Assembly (NCBI GenBank): GCA_036733985.1
Contig: DAIMZM010000030.1
Span: 1 to 23,270, forward strand
Origin: DAIMZM01 sp036733985
Lineage (GTDB): Bacteria > Bacillota > Dehalobacteriia > UBA4068
Reading direction: 5' to 3'
Length of the DNA: 23,270 bases
Positions 7,278 to 14,812 of the stretch are shown piece by piece. The translations under genes were made by a program, and so were the position numbers. The notes beneath the pieces were generated by a model. It searched no databases and was not told the origin of the DNA. It saw nothing but the letters and a program-made list of their open reading frames with translations. The first letter of the stretch is position 1; every line of letters begins with the position of its first letter.

Positions 7278-9474
7278 CGGCTGCCTCGCTTTCGATCTTC
7301 ATCCGGTGGCTATAAGCGTTCAGCAGCTCAAAGCCGCTATCCAGCGCTTGGTATTCCACCCAGACCGTGGCCTGGCCGGCAGGGCCGTGGGCCAGGCGGC
7401 TGTTTTGGGCAGGCTTGCTGAAATAACGCTTGCTTGCCTCCGCATCCTGGATGACGGCGCGGAGGTCCGCAACCAATAAATGCGCCTTATCCAGCTTTTG
7501 CAGCAAATCCCCGCTGATCAACAGTTCCGGACCCTTCACTTCCGCTACCTCTCCTCCATAATAAGCTTTGACCAGCCGCCGGTTGGCCAAACGCTGATCC
7601 AGCCGGGGCGCGGGCCGCTGCCAGCCGTCCTGGTTGAACAGCAGATCCAGCACATGGCGGGCCGGTTTGTCCTGCTTGGCAAAAGTATCCCGGCAATTGG
7701 CGCAATAGCAAACATAGGGTTCCGGCCCGGCAAAAGCCCGTTCCCGGCTCAGCCAGGCCGCGTAAGGCGGATTGGTCAGATCGATCTGGCCGCCGTAGGA
7801 GCAGCATTGGGCATATTGGCCTTCATAGGGCAAAGGCTCCAGGCGATAGCCCGCGGCTTCGGTCAGGGCCCGCACCGCTGACTGGGCGCCAGCATCATGC
7901 CGGGCCGCGCAGGGGTCAAAGACCGAGACCTTGCCCCCGGCCGCCGCTTCCGGCGTGAGGCCCAGCTCAGCCAGGTGCGTATACAGGGAGGCCACCGGGA
8001 TTTCCGGCAAATAGCGCTGGAACATCAGCTGGCAGCTGGGGCAGGCCAGGATAAAGACCGGCCGGTCCGCTTCCTGCCAATAGGCCCGTATTTGGGCCAA
8101 AGCCTGCTCATGCAGGTCGGCCCGGGCCGCCCAGGCCGCGGGCGCGCCGCAGCAGGAAAGCAGCAGGCCAATGCCGGGGCGCTGCTCTTGCAAATAGGCA
8201 TAAGGCTGTATCACATAATCCGGGGTTGAGGAAATGCAGGCGCAGCCGGGGAAATAAACATAGCCGGCCTGGTTTTCCGGCAGCAGAGCCAGGCGGTAGT
8301 CGCTGTTCATCGCCTGCATGTCCCGAAGATAGAATTCGTGGAAAGGCCAGGGCATTCCTGCCCGGGCCACCATGGCCTGATGAGAAAGATTCAAAAATCC
8401 GCCGGTATCAATGGCCGAGGGGCAGACCTCTTGGCAGAGGCCGCATTGATTGCAGGTGGAAATCAGCCGGGTGGCCACAGTGCCGTCCCCGTCCAGGGTG
8501 CCTGGGTTCACCGTCACTTCCACCTCGTCCTCGATGCGCCTGGGCGTCTTTTCAAAGTGCCGCATCATGGCGCAATGACGCACGCAGGCGTCGCAACGGC
8601 AGCGCAGGCAGCGCTTGGCTTCCGCCGCAGCTTCATCCTTGGTGTAGAATTGGCCGTTCTCCGGCAGCACCGCCGGGACCGGCTCCACCTTGGTCAAGGG
8701 GTCCAGGGCATAAGAGGGGTTGCAGGGGGGCAATTCTTCTTTCATCAGCTTGGTGCGCAAATAAGCTTCCAGGCGATTGGCCGCCTTCACCCCCTGGGCA
8801 ATGCCCATCACCGGATCCGCGCCCAACAGGCCGCCGCCCCGGAAGACCCCGGGCTGGTCCGGGCTGTCCGCGCCCTGTTCGCCGGTGGCGATATAGACCG
8901 CGTCATAGCCCTGGCTCAGCAGGCTGGCAGGGTCCGCCACAAAGGTGTTCAGCTTCAGCTCATAGCTTTCATTGGCAAACTCTTTATTGATTTCCCCCAG
9001 CAGCCGCGCTTCCGGCAGCAGATCCCTAAGCCGGCCGCCGATACGGCCGCTTTGCTCAAACACGGTGACCGGGTATTTGCGGTTGGCCAGCACCAGGCAG
9101 CAGGCCAGGCCGCTGCCGCCGGCCCCCACAATGGCCACCCGCTGTTCTTTAGGGGGTAAATTATAGCTATTGGGCTTGGTATTGGAGGCATAGCGGCAAG
9201 CCGCGTCTTCCAGCAGGCGTACCTGGACGGCCCCGCCGCTTTCGGCCCGGGGGCAGGCCCCCCGGCAGTATTCCGGGCACAGGGCAGCCACAATACCGGG
9301 AAAGACCACGGTATTGGCATATTCCCGATAGGCGGCGTTCCAGCGGCCGGCGGCAAGCTTATGGGAAAAGCTCCTTAAATCCAAGCCAAAGGGGCAGGCT
9401 GCCGTGCAATAGGCAGCCTGCTCCCGTATACAACTCTTCAGATGTGCGCGTGCTTGTTCCCGATCCTGGTACAT
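7270..9474 (-). CDS. FAD/iron-sulfur oxidoreductase with C-terminal HdrB-like domain
   Basis: I place the start at ATG 9474, one base after the stop of the aldehyde oxidoreductase and preceded by GAGAAG; this gives 734 residues. An N-terminal GltD-like iron-sulfur region has C15, C23, C27, C66, C70 and C74. An FAD Rossmann motif VAIVGAGGSG follows at 113-122, with VYIATG (193-198) and GVFRGGG (209-215). More cysteines occur at 289-301 (CLRCRCDACVRHC), then a ferredoxin-type CNQCGLCQEVCP at 341-352. The C-terminal half has two CCG-type motifs (SCCGAP near 440-445 and, further on, QCCSYGG), as in HdrB of heterodisulfide reductase. The second, NAD(P)-binding Rossmann domain of GltD-like enzymes appears absent. 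The likely role is electron transfer from the Mop enzyme to an unknown acceptor. It resembles the family called pyridine nucleotide-disulfide oxidoreductase/dicluster-binding protein. Confidence 0.88.
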   Translation of the reverse strand: MYQDREQARAHLKSCIREQAAYCTAACPFGLDLRSFSHKLAAGRWNAAYREYANTVVFPGIVAALCPEYCRGACPRAESGGAVQVRLLEDAACRYASNTKPNSYNLPPKEQRVAIVGAGGSGLACCLVLANRKYPVTVFEQSGRIGGRLRDLLPEARLLGEINKEFANESYELKLNTFVADPASLLSQGYDAVYIATGEQGADSPDQPGVFRGGGLLGADPVMGIAQGVKAANRLEAYLRTKLMKEELPPCNPSYALDPLTKVEPVPAVLPENGQFYTKDEAAAEAKRCLRCRCDACVRHCAMMRHFEKTPRRIEDEVEVTVNPGTLDGDGTVATRLISTCNQCGLCQEVCPSAIDTGGFLNLSHQAMVARAGMPWPFHEFYLRDMQAMNSDYRLALLPENQAGYVYFPGCACISSTPDYVIQPYAYLQEQRPGIGLLLSCCGAPAAWAARADLHEQALAQIRAYWQEADRPVFILACPSCQLMFQRYLPEIPVASLYTHLAELGLTPEAAAGGKVSVFDPCAARHDAGAQSAVRALTEAAGYRLEPLPYEGQYAQCCSYGGQIDLTNPPYAAWLSRERAFAGPEPYVCYCANCRDTFAKQDKPARHVLDLLFNQDGWQRPAPRLDQRLANRRLVKAYYGGEVAEVKGPELLISGDLLQKLDKAHLLVADLRAVIQDAEASKRYFSKPAQNSRLAHGPAGQATVWVEYQALDSGFELLNAYSHRMKIESEAADE

Positions 9475-9475
9475 T

Positions 9476-12397
9476 TTAGAAGAACTTCTCAGCTGTGACA
9501 TCACCCAGCGGCACAAAGTAATCTTCGCCGCCAAACTTCTTCGGGTCGGCTTTGATATTTTCCAGGGCCTCGTAGAGGCTGGAACCCAGGAAGTAGGTCT
9601 GGGGCGGTTCAACCTTGCCGCCGGCGGCAATGATATCCAAACCGGCCTTGATCTTATCCGGGGTGGCGGGCATCTCGTAGACCCGCACGCCGCAGGCATT
9701 GTTGATGGCGTTCAGCACTGCCATATGGCCGCTGCTCTGGAAGGCTTCCGACGCGCCGGAGCTGCCGAAGGGGCCCTGCTCGTCCGGGCGTTCATAGTGG
9801 ATGACATCGATCTGGTCGGGGATATCCTTGATATAGGGCACGCCGCAGGCCGCATGGTTGATGTGCTTCTTCACATCATGATAATTCTCGGAGAGGGCAA
9901 AGCCGATGCAGTGGGAGATACCGCCGTAAGCCTGGCCGTTCACAGCCTGGATATTGCCGACCTTGCCCACGTCGTCCACGCAGACAAAGCGGATGCAGCG
10001 GGCCTTGCCGGTCTTGGTATCCACTTCCACCTCAGCCAGGTTCAGGCAGTAGGTGTAGGCGGGGGAAGGATCGCCGATGCCGGTATTGGGATCCAGGCGG
10101 CAGAGGCCTTCCACAGCGGTGTTGGAGAATTTGCCAAAATACTTGGTGGGAATGCCTTCGGCAACCATTTCCTCATAAGTGCGGTAGCTACCGTCCGGCT
10201 TTTTCATGGCTTCCATCAGCTTCTCGGCGGCAATGATCGTGGCATGGCCGCTCATATAGTGGGTGCGGGAAGCGCCGGACATCCCGGAATCCGGGCAGAT
10301 CTTGGTATCGTTCTGCACCAGCTTGATCTGATCCGGCTTCACGCCCAGGGGCTTCAGGGCTTCCAGGGTCAGCATCAGGGAGCCGATATCGCCGCCCTGG
10401 CCCAGTTCCTGATAGGTGTCATACTTGGTGAAGGTGCCGTCCGGGTTCAGCTCAATGGCGGCGGAAGCGCTGTCGGTGGGGCCCTCGGTCACATTGAAGC
10501 CGCCCCAGGAAATGCCCACGCCCCGGCGAAGCTCAGGGGTGTCCGCAGCCTTGGCGTCGGCCAGGGCTTTTTCATAGATGGGCCGCATGATCTTCATCAT
10601 TTCTTCCATGGGGTACTGGCGGTAAGGATAGCTGTTGGTATTGGTCTGGCCGGGACGGGCGATATTGATCCAACGGAATTCGAAGGGATCGATACCGGCT
10701 TCCTCAGCCAGCATGTCCATTAAGGCCTCGGACAGGGTATAAGCCTGGGGAGAACCGTAGGAACGGTAAGCGGTGCCGAAACCGTGGTTGGTATTGGCGA
10801 TCCGGGACAGGCCCGCCACATGGGGCACATAATAGGGGAAGAAGGCGAAGCGGGGCTGTTTGGTCATGACGTCGTCGCCGCCCCAGGAATAAGCGCCGTG
10901 ATCCATGCCGAAATCGAATTCCACAGCGGTCAGACGGCCGTTTTCATCGCAGGCGGCCCGGCCGTTGCTATGGCAGGCGCAGCGTTTGCCGGAGAAATGC
11001 TGATGCTCCTCATAAGTCATGGACAGGGCGCAGGGGGCCTGCATCACCACGGCGGCGGCGCCGGCCAGGCAGAGGTCGCCGGCATTGGTGGACCAGCCGA
11101 AGGAAGCGCCGGTGGGGTTCATGATCACCCGCATCTTATCCTTGGGCACGCCTAAGGAATTGCCGATGCGGCCCAGGGAGGAATAGACGCCCTGGGATTT
11201 GCACTGGAAGGTCAGCATATCGTCTTCATCAAAGTAAGCCTGCACCGTGGTGCCCTCGATGGACATATGGGGTTCCCGGGTGGAGAAGAAGGAGCCTTCC
11301 ACGCTGTAAGCGGAATTCTCGATCACCTCGCCGACTTTTTCCGCGCCTTCCAGGCCCACGCCTTTCAGCACCGGCTGCTGGGAGAAAATATTATCGGTAT
11401 CCGCGTGGATGCGCATCGCGCCGGGCATCACCGCTTCCAGATAAGTGAGGTAAGCGGGGAGCTCTTCCACATCCACCTTCACCTTAGCGGCGGCGGCCCG
11501 GGCATGCTCCTTGGTATCGGCCACCACCAGGCCCACCACATCGCCCCAGCGGTAAATCTTCTCGTCGCAGAGAACGTGGCGGGAGGGGGTCATGACGGTG
11601 GTGCGTTCATGGAACTGGCCTTCAGCCATCACATTGCTGCCGCCGGCAGCCACCAGGTCTTTAGCCAGGATGACCTTGGCCACGCCGGGCATGGCCTCGG
11701 CTTCGCTGATATCGATGCCCTTGATATTGGCATGATGAGTGATCTTGGGCTGAACCGCCACCACATGCCAGGAATTGGGGGGCATCTTCATTTCCTGATC
11801 ATCGCCGTAATCAGCCACGCCGCAGACCTTGGCCAAAGCGGTGGGCCGGACAATGGGTTTGCCGTAATACTCGGTCTCGCCCTTCCAGTCATAGGTAATG
11901 TCGGCAATGGTGGCGTCGCCCCGCATGACTTTGGCAGCGTCCATCACCGCATCCACGATCGGTTTGTAGCCGGTGCAGCGGCAGATATTGCGGCATTTCT
12001 GGAAATGATCCCGCACGTCTTCCCGGGTGGGGTTCAGGTTCTTCTCCAGCAGGGCATAAGCGGAAACCACAAAGCCGGGGATGCAGAAGCCGCACTGGAT
12101 AGCGCCATTGTTCATGAAGGCAATCTGGATGGGATGGGGATGCATGGGGGTGCCGATACCTTCAACCGTGATCACCGAACTGTATTCTTCAACGCTCTTG
12201 ATTTTCTTGGTGCAGGAACGGATAACCTCTCCGTTGAGGATAACCGAGCAGGAGCCGCAAACGCCCACGCCGCAGCCAACTTTTACGCTGGTGCAGCCAA
12301 GACGGCGCAGCACATCACTGAGCTTGTCGTTCTCCGGATCGCACATAAAAATGCGATTAGCCCCATTGATATTCAGCCACATTTTCCGCAAAGCCAT
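9476..12397 (-). CDS. mop: Molybdopterin-dependent aldehyde oxidoreductase, Mop type
   Basis: This 973-residue single-chain enzyme belongs to the xanthine oxidase family and resembles Desulfovibrio Mop, which oxidises aldehydes to acids with a molybdopterin cytosine dinucleotide cofactor. A plant-type [2Fe-2S] domain has C42, C47, C50 and C62; the second [2Fe-2S] domain has C102, C105, C139 and C141. Cofactor-domain landmarks are FGWSTNAGD, FGTAYRSYGSPQ and GSSGASEAFQSSGHMAV, in which E884 aligns with the catalytic glutamate of the family. There is no FAD domain and no signal peptide, so it is probably cytoplasmic and gives electrons to a partner, most simply the FAD/iron-sulfur protein next in the operon. 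AGGAGG precedes the ATG at 12397. The substrate cannot be read from sequence. Confidence 0.93.
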   Translation of the reverse strand: MALRKMWLNINGANRIFMCDPENDKLSDVLRRLGCTSVKVGCGVGVCGSCSVILNGEVIRSCTKKIKSVEEYSSVITVEGIGTPMHPHPIQIAFMNNGAIQCGFCIPGFVVSAYALLEKNLNPTREDVRDHFQKCRNICRCTGYKPIVDAVMDAAKVMRGDATIADITYDWKGETEYYGKPIVRPTALAKVCGVADYGDDQEMKMPPNSWHVVAVQPKITHHANIKGIDISEAEAMPGVAKVILAKDLVAAGGSNVMAEGQFHERTTVMTPSRHVLCDEKIYRWGDVVGLVVADTKEHARAAAAKVKVDVEELPAYLTYLEAVMPGAMRIHADTDNIFSQQPVLKGVGLEGAEKVGEVIENSAYSVEGSFFSTREPHMSIEGTTVQAYFDEDDMLTFQCKSQGVYSSLGRIGNSLGVPKDKMRVIMNPTGASFGWSTNAGDLCLAGAAAVVMQAPCALSMTYEEHQHFSGKRCACHSNGRAACDENGRLTAVEFDFGMDHGAYSWGGDDVMTKQPRFAFFPYYVPHVAGLSRIANTNHGFGTAYRSYGSPQAYTLSEALMDMLAEEAGIDPFEFRWINIARPGQTNTNSYPYRQYPMEEMMKIMRPIYEKALADAKAADTPELRRGVGISWGGFNVTEGPTDSASAAIELNPDGTFTKYDTYQELGQGGDIGSLMLTLEALKPLGVKPDQIKLVQNDTKICPDSGMSGASRTHYMSGHATIIAAEKLMEAMKKPDGSYRTYEEMVAEGIPTKYFGKFSNTAVEGLCRLDPNTGIGDPSPAYTYCLNLAEVEVDTKTGKARCIRFVCVDDVGKVGNIQAVNGQAYGGISHCIGFALSENYHDVKKHINHAACGVPYIKDIPDQIDVIHYERPDEQGPFGSSGASEAFQSSGHMAVLNAINNACGVRVYEMPATPDKIKAGLDIIAAGGKVEPPQTYFLGSSLYEALENIKADPKKFGGEDYFVPLGDVTAEKFF

Positions 12398-12540
12398 CTT
12401 TTTACCTCCTAAGATTATTTATAAATGATACAACCTTGACATCATACCTTGCGCCCAAAGCCCGGGAGGTTTCCACCGACTCGGCCTGGCCTTTAATTAA
12501 TGAAAGACAGATCTGTTTTATAAAACATAATCAATTGTTA
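12398..12540 (-). other. Long 5' leader of the mop operon
   Basis: If transcription starts near 12564, the mRNA leader is about 165 bases. It contains a 14-bp perfect palindrome TGTTTTATAAAACA (12514-12527), an adjacent CAGATCTG palindrome (12508-12515), a GC-rich island (about 12448-12492) with a small GGT-GGAA-ACC hairpin, and an ATGAT/ATCAT stem close to the ribosome binding site. I do not recognise a known riboswitch, including the Moco motif, though I cannot fold it properly. Confidence 0.5.
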
Positions 12541-12566
12541 AAAAAATAGAACATGTTCTATTTTTT
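12541..12566. promoter_or_regulatory. Perfect 26-bp palindrome, probable TetR-family operator
   Basis: The core TAGAACATGTTCTA is flanked by six A on one side (after one more A-T step) and six T on the other, making every base symmetric about 12553.5. It begins five bases after the -10 box of the mop promoter and covers the predicted transcription start, the classic place for a repressor. The divergent tetR gene nearby is the natural candidate for the protein that binds it. As RNA it could also fold into a hairpin at the very 5' end of the transcript. Confidence 0.8.
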
Positions 12567-12570
12567 CTTC

Positions 12571-12599
12571 ATTGTAGCACGGGACAAGTATTACGTCAA
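12571..12599 (-). promoter_or_regulatory. Sigma-A type promoter of the mop operon
   Basis: On the minus strand, TTGACG (12594-12599), a 17-base spacer and TACAAT (12571-12576) form a strong match to the consensus. The start of transcription falls near 12564, inside the 26-bp palindrome. Confidence 0.8.
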
Positions 12600-12683
12600 T
12601 AGGTTTTTTCAACAATGAATAATCGTAATACCAATATATAGCTGGCCTTATCTTATTATTCTTCAGAATGGATAACCAACCGG

Positions 12684-12701
12684 CCCGGGAGAAATCCCGG
12701 G
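12684..12701. repeat. GAAA-capped 7-bp hairpin upstream of tetR
   Basis: CCCGGGA and TCCCGGG flank GAAA, giving a perfect stem with a GNRA tetraloop on the plus strand. It lies upstream of both divergent promoters, so neither predicted transcript includes it, and no T-run follows on either side. It could be a protein site, part of an unrecognised small RNA, or a relic. The rest of 12600-12727 is AT-rich and I see nothing else in it. Confidence 0.6.
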
Positions 12702-12727
12702 GTTCGGCCAATCTCTTCAGACAATGA

Positions 12728-12756
12728 TTGACCAAGGGATATTTAGTGTATATAAT
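12728..12756 (+). promoter_or_regulatory. Sigma-A type promoter of tetR
   Basis: TTGACC (12728-12733), a 17-base spacer and a perfect TATAAT (12751-12756) precede the tetR ATG by seven bases. Transcription would start at about 12763-12764, that is at or next to the first base of the start codon. Confidence 0.8.
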
Positions 12757-12763
12757 AAGCTCT

Positions 12764-13444
12764 ATGAAGACACAAGCAAACGCGCCGCCCCGGGGCAGGC
12801 GCCTCAGAACCAGGGACGCCATTTACACGACGATGGTCCGGATGCTGAAAGAAAATTCCTACGCCGACCTGACCGTGCGCAATATCGCCGAGGAAGCCGG
12901 GGTTTCAGTAGGCACCTTTTACCATTACTTCAAGGGCAAGGACGAGCTGCTTGCCTTTTACTTGCATACGGCCTTCGACGGGGCCAAGGTGAAGCTGCAG
13001 CTGCCGGCGGGGGGCGATATTCTCCGGGAAATCCTGGCGGTTTATGATATTTACCTGGGCTATTGCCAGGACGCCGGAGTGGAATATATGAGCAATTACT
13101 ATAATTCCCGGAATCCTTATATCAATACCCGCAAACGCCTGGGTCAAAGCGACGTGATCCAGGACCAAGTGGCCAGGCTGGTGCTGGAGCTGCTGGAAGC
13201 CGCCGACAGCCAAGGCTATCTGGACGCGCCGCCGGAAGAGATCACCAATGATATCTGCGTGATCGCCAAAGGCGTGATCCTGGACTGGTGCCTGAACAAT
13301 GGGGAAAGCGATATCAAGCGCTATATGAAAAAAATGCTGACCGTCTATATCAAAAGCATCCTCAGCCCTGCCTATTCCCGGCGTTTCCAGGCTGAGCATA
13401 ACGGCGCGGCCCTGCTGCCGGAGGCAGGCCGTCTCCCCTGTTAG
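12764..13444 (+). CDS. TetR/AcrR-family transcriptional regulator
   Basis: From ATG 12764 the product has 226 residues. The N-terminal domain (about residues 12-62) is a typical TetR DNA-binding domain: RTRDAIYTTMVRMLKENSYADLTVRNIAEEAGVSVGTFYHYFKGKDEL, with the helix-turn-helix at about 36-55. The rest is the all-helical ligand and dimerisation domain, not conserved enough to name a ligand. An upstream in-frame TTG at 12728 is rejected as start because it is the -35 box of the promoter. The gene diverges from the mop operon and most likely controls it through the palindrome at 12541-12566; repression is inferred from the position of the site. No ribosome binding site is visible before the ATG, consistent with leaderless translation. 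Confidence 0.93.
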   Translation: MKTQANAPPRGRRLRTRDAIYTTMVRMLKENSYADLTVRNIAEEAGVSVGTFYHYFKGKDELLAFYLHTAFDGAKVKLQLPAGGDILREILAVYDIYLGYCQDAGVEYMSNYYNSRNPYINTRKRLGQSDVIQDQVARLVLELLEAADSQGYLDAPPEEITNDICVIAKGVILDWCLNNGESDIKRYMKKMLTVYIKSILSPAYSRRFQAEHNGAALLPEAGRLPC

Positions 13445-13474
13445 CAGGCCGTCTCCTCCCTTTTTCCAACCATG

Positions 13475-13495
13475 CCCGCCAAACGCGGGTTTTTT
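13475..13495 (+). terminator. Intrinsic terminator of tetR
   Basis: CCCGC, a five-base loop CAAAC, GCGGG and then six T form a short but standard rho-independent terminator 30 bases after the tetR stop codon. Confidence 0.8.
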
Positions 13496-13506
13496 CGTAT
13501 ACCCTA

Positions 13507-13535
13507 TTGACTTACTAGGATAAAGCGTTTATAAT
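13507..13535 (+). promoter_or_regulatory. Sigma-A type promoter of the nifS-iscU pair
   Basis: TTGACT (13507-13512), a 17-base spacer and TATAAT (13530-13535) predict a start near 13542. ACTAGGATA overlaps the spacer (13514-13522) and recurs downstream at 13556-13564, exactly 42 bases later. CCTA (13504-13507) and TAGG (13516-13519) form an inverted repeat around the -35 box. An ACCGG/CCGGT hairpin (13581-13594) is in the leader. These may be sites for an Rrf2/IscR-type regulator, but no such gene is in the window. Confidence 0.75.
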
Positions 13536-13618
13536 CAAATTAAACCGAGTGCGACACTAGGATATAAACCGCGGGGCCCAACCGGCCTGCCGGTAAAATA
13601 GGCGAACAGGAGGATACT

Positions 13619-14812
13619 ATGGACATCATTTATGCTGATAACGCGGCCACCACCAGGACATGCCGTGCCGCCATCAACGCCATGCTGCCTTATTTCGACA
13701 GCTGCTACGGCAATCCCTCCAGCCTCCACACCCTGGGGCAGCGGGCCAAGGAAGCCCTGGAACAAGCCAGGGAGATCATGGCGGCGGGCCTGGGCTGCAG
13801 CCCTAAAGAGATTTATTTCACCTCCGGCGGCAGCGAGGCGGATAATCAAGCCCTCTTTTCCGCGGCAGCCATTGGCCAAGCCAAAGGGAAAAAGCATATC
13901 GTTTCCACCGCTTTTGAGCATCACGCGGTGCTGCATACCCTGGAGCGCCTGGGCAAACAGGGATTTGAGATCACCCTGCTGGATGTGAACGCGGACGGCG
14001 TGATCCGGCCGGAGCAGGTGGCGGCAGCCATCCGGGAAGACACCTGCCTGGTCACGGTGATGTACGCCAATAATGAGATCGGCACCATCCAGCCCATTGC
14101 CCAGATCGGCGAAATCTGCCGGGCCAGGGGCGTACCTTTCCACACCGACGCGGTGCAGGCCTCCGGCCATCTTCCCATCAATGTGGCGGCGCAGCACATC
14201 GATCTGCTCTCCCTGTCCGCCCATAAATTTCACGGCCCCAAAGGGGTGGGCCTGCTCTACGCCAGAAAAGGCCTGCGCCTGACCAACCTGATCGAAGGCG
14301 GCGCCCAGGAACGGGGCAAGCGGGGCGGCACGGAGAATATCCCGGCCATCATGGGCATGGCCGCGGCTTTCAGCGAAGCCCTGGCCCAGCTGGATGAACA
14401 GGCGGCCCGCCTGACCGTCCTCCGGGATAAGCTGATCCAGGGGCTGCTGGCCATCCCCCACAGCATTTTGAACGGCGACGCCAAGCAGCGCCTGCCCAAC
14501 AATGTGAACCTGTGCTTTGAAGGCATCGAAGGCGAATCCCTGCTGCTCTATTTGGATGAAAAAGGCGTTTGCGCCTCCTCCGGCTCAGCCTGCACCTCCG
14601 GCTCCCTGGATCCCAGCCATGTGCTGCTGGCCTTAGGCAGGCCCCATGAGATCGCCCACGGCTCCCTGCGCCTGAGCATCAGCAGGGAAAATACGGAAGC
14701 GGAAATCGATTATCTGATCCAGGCCGTCACCGAGGTGGTGGCCCGGCTGCGCGAGATGTCCCCGGTCTGGCGGGATCTTAAAGAAGGGAAGCGAGACTAT
14801 GTTATACAGTGA
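13619..14812 (+). CDS. nifS: Cysteine desulfurase, NifS/IscS class
   Basis: This 397-residue PLP enzyme takes sulfur from cysteine to give alanine and a persulfide used in iron-sulfur cluster assembly. The PLP lysine is K203 in SLSAHKFHGPKG, the PLP-contacting aspartate is D177 in HTDAVQ, and the persulfide-carrying cysteine is C325 in SSGSACTSG, the pattern of class I (NifS/IscS) enzymes rather than SufS. AGGAGG lies six bases before ATG 13619. The gene overlaps the scaffold gene by 14 bases. The cluster-rich proteins encoded just upstream (Mop, the FAD/iron-sulfur protein, radical SAM) would be customers, though this is not shown. Whether it is NifS or IscS in role cannot be settled from sequence; no nitrogenase genes are near. 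Confidence 0.96.
   Translation: MDIIYADNAATTRTCRAAINAMLPYFDSCYGNPSSLHTLGQRAKEALEQAREIMAAGLGCSPKEIYFTSGGSEADNQALFSAAAIGQAKGKKHIVSTAFEHHAVLHTLERLGKQGFEITLLDVNADGVIRPEQVAAAIREDTCLVTVMYANNEIGTIQPIAQIGEICRARGVPFHTDAVQASGHLPINVAAQHIDLLSLSAHKFHGPKGVGLLYARKGLRLTNLIEGGAQERGKRGGTENIPAIMGMAAAFSEALAQLDEQAARLTVLRDKLIQGLLAIPHSILNGDAKQRLPNNVNLCFEGIEGESLLLYLDEKGVCASSGSACTSGSLDPSHVLLALGRPHEIAHGSLRLSISRENTEAEIDYLIQAVTEVVARLREMSPVWRDLKEGKRDYVIQ

Noticed and set aside
9475..9699. N-terminal extension of the FAD/iron-sulfur protein to 9699
   Set aside because: The extra residues lie in another frame of the mop 3' end and are Pro/Arg/Ser-rich; homology and a GAGAAG site support ATG 9474.
11267..12412. Plus-strand open frame of 381 codons opposite mop
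   Set aside because: High GC in third positions makes such shadows common; the product is histidine/glycine-rich low-complexity sequence and mop on the other strand is unmistakable.
12728..12763. TTG start for tetR at 12728
   Set aside because: It coincides with the -35 box of a consensus promoter whose start point is at the downstream ATG.
12538..12822. Minus-strand frame of 94 codons between mop and tetR
   Set aside because: It crosses the operator, both promoters and the start of tetR, and its translation has no recognisable domain.
13535..14461. Minus-strand frame opposite nifS
   Set aside because: Antisense shadow of a well-conserved cysteine desulfurase; it would also run across the nifS promoter.
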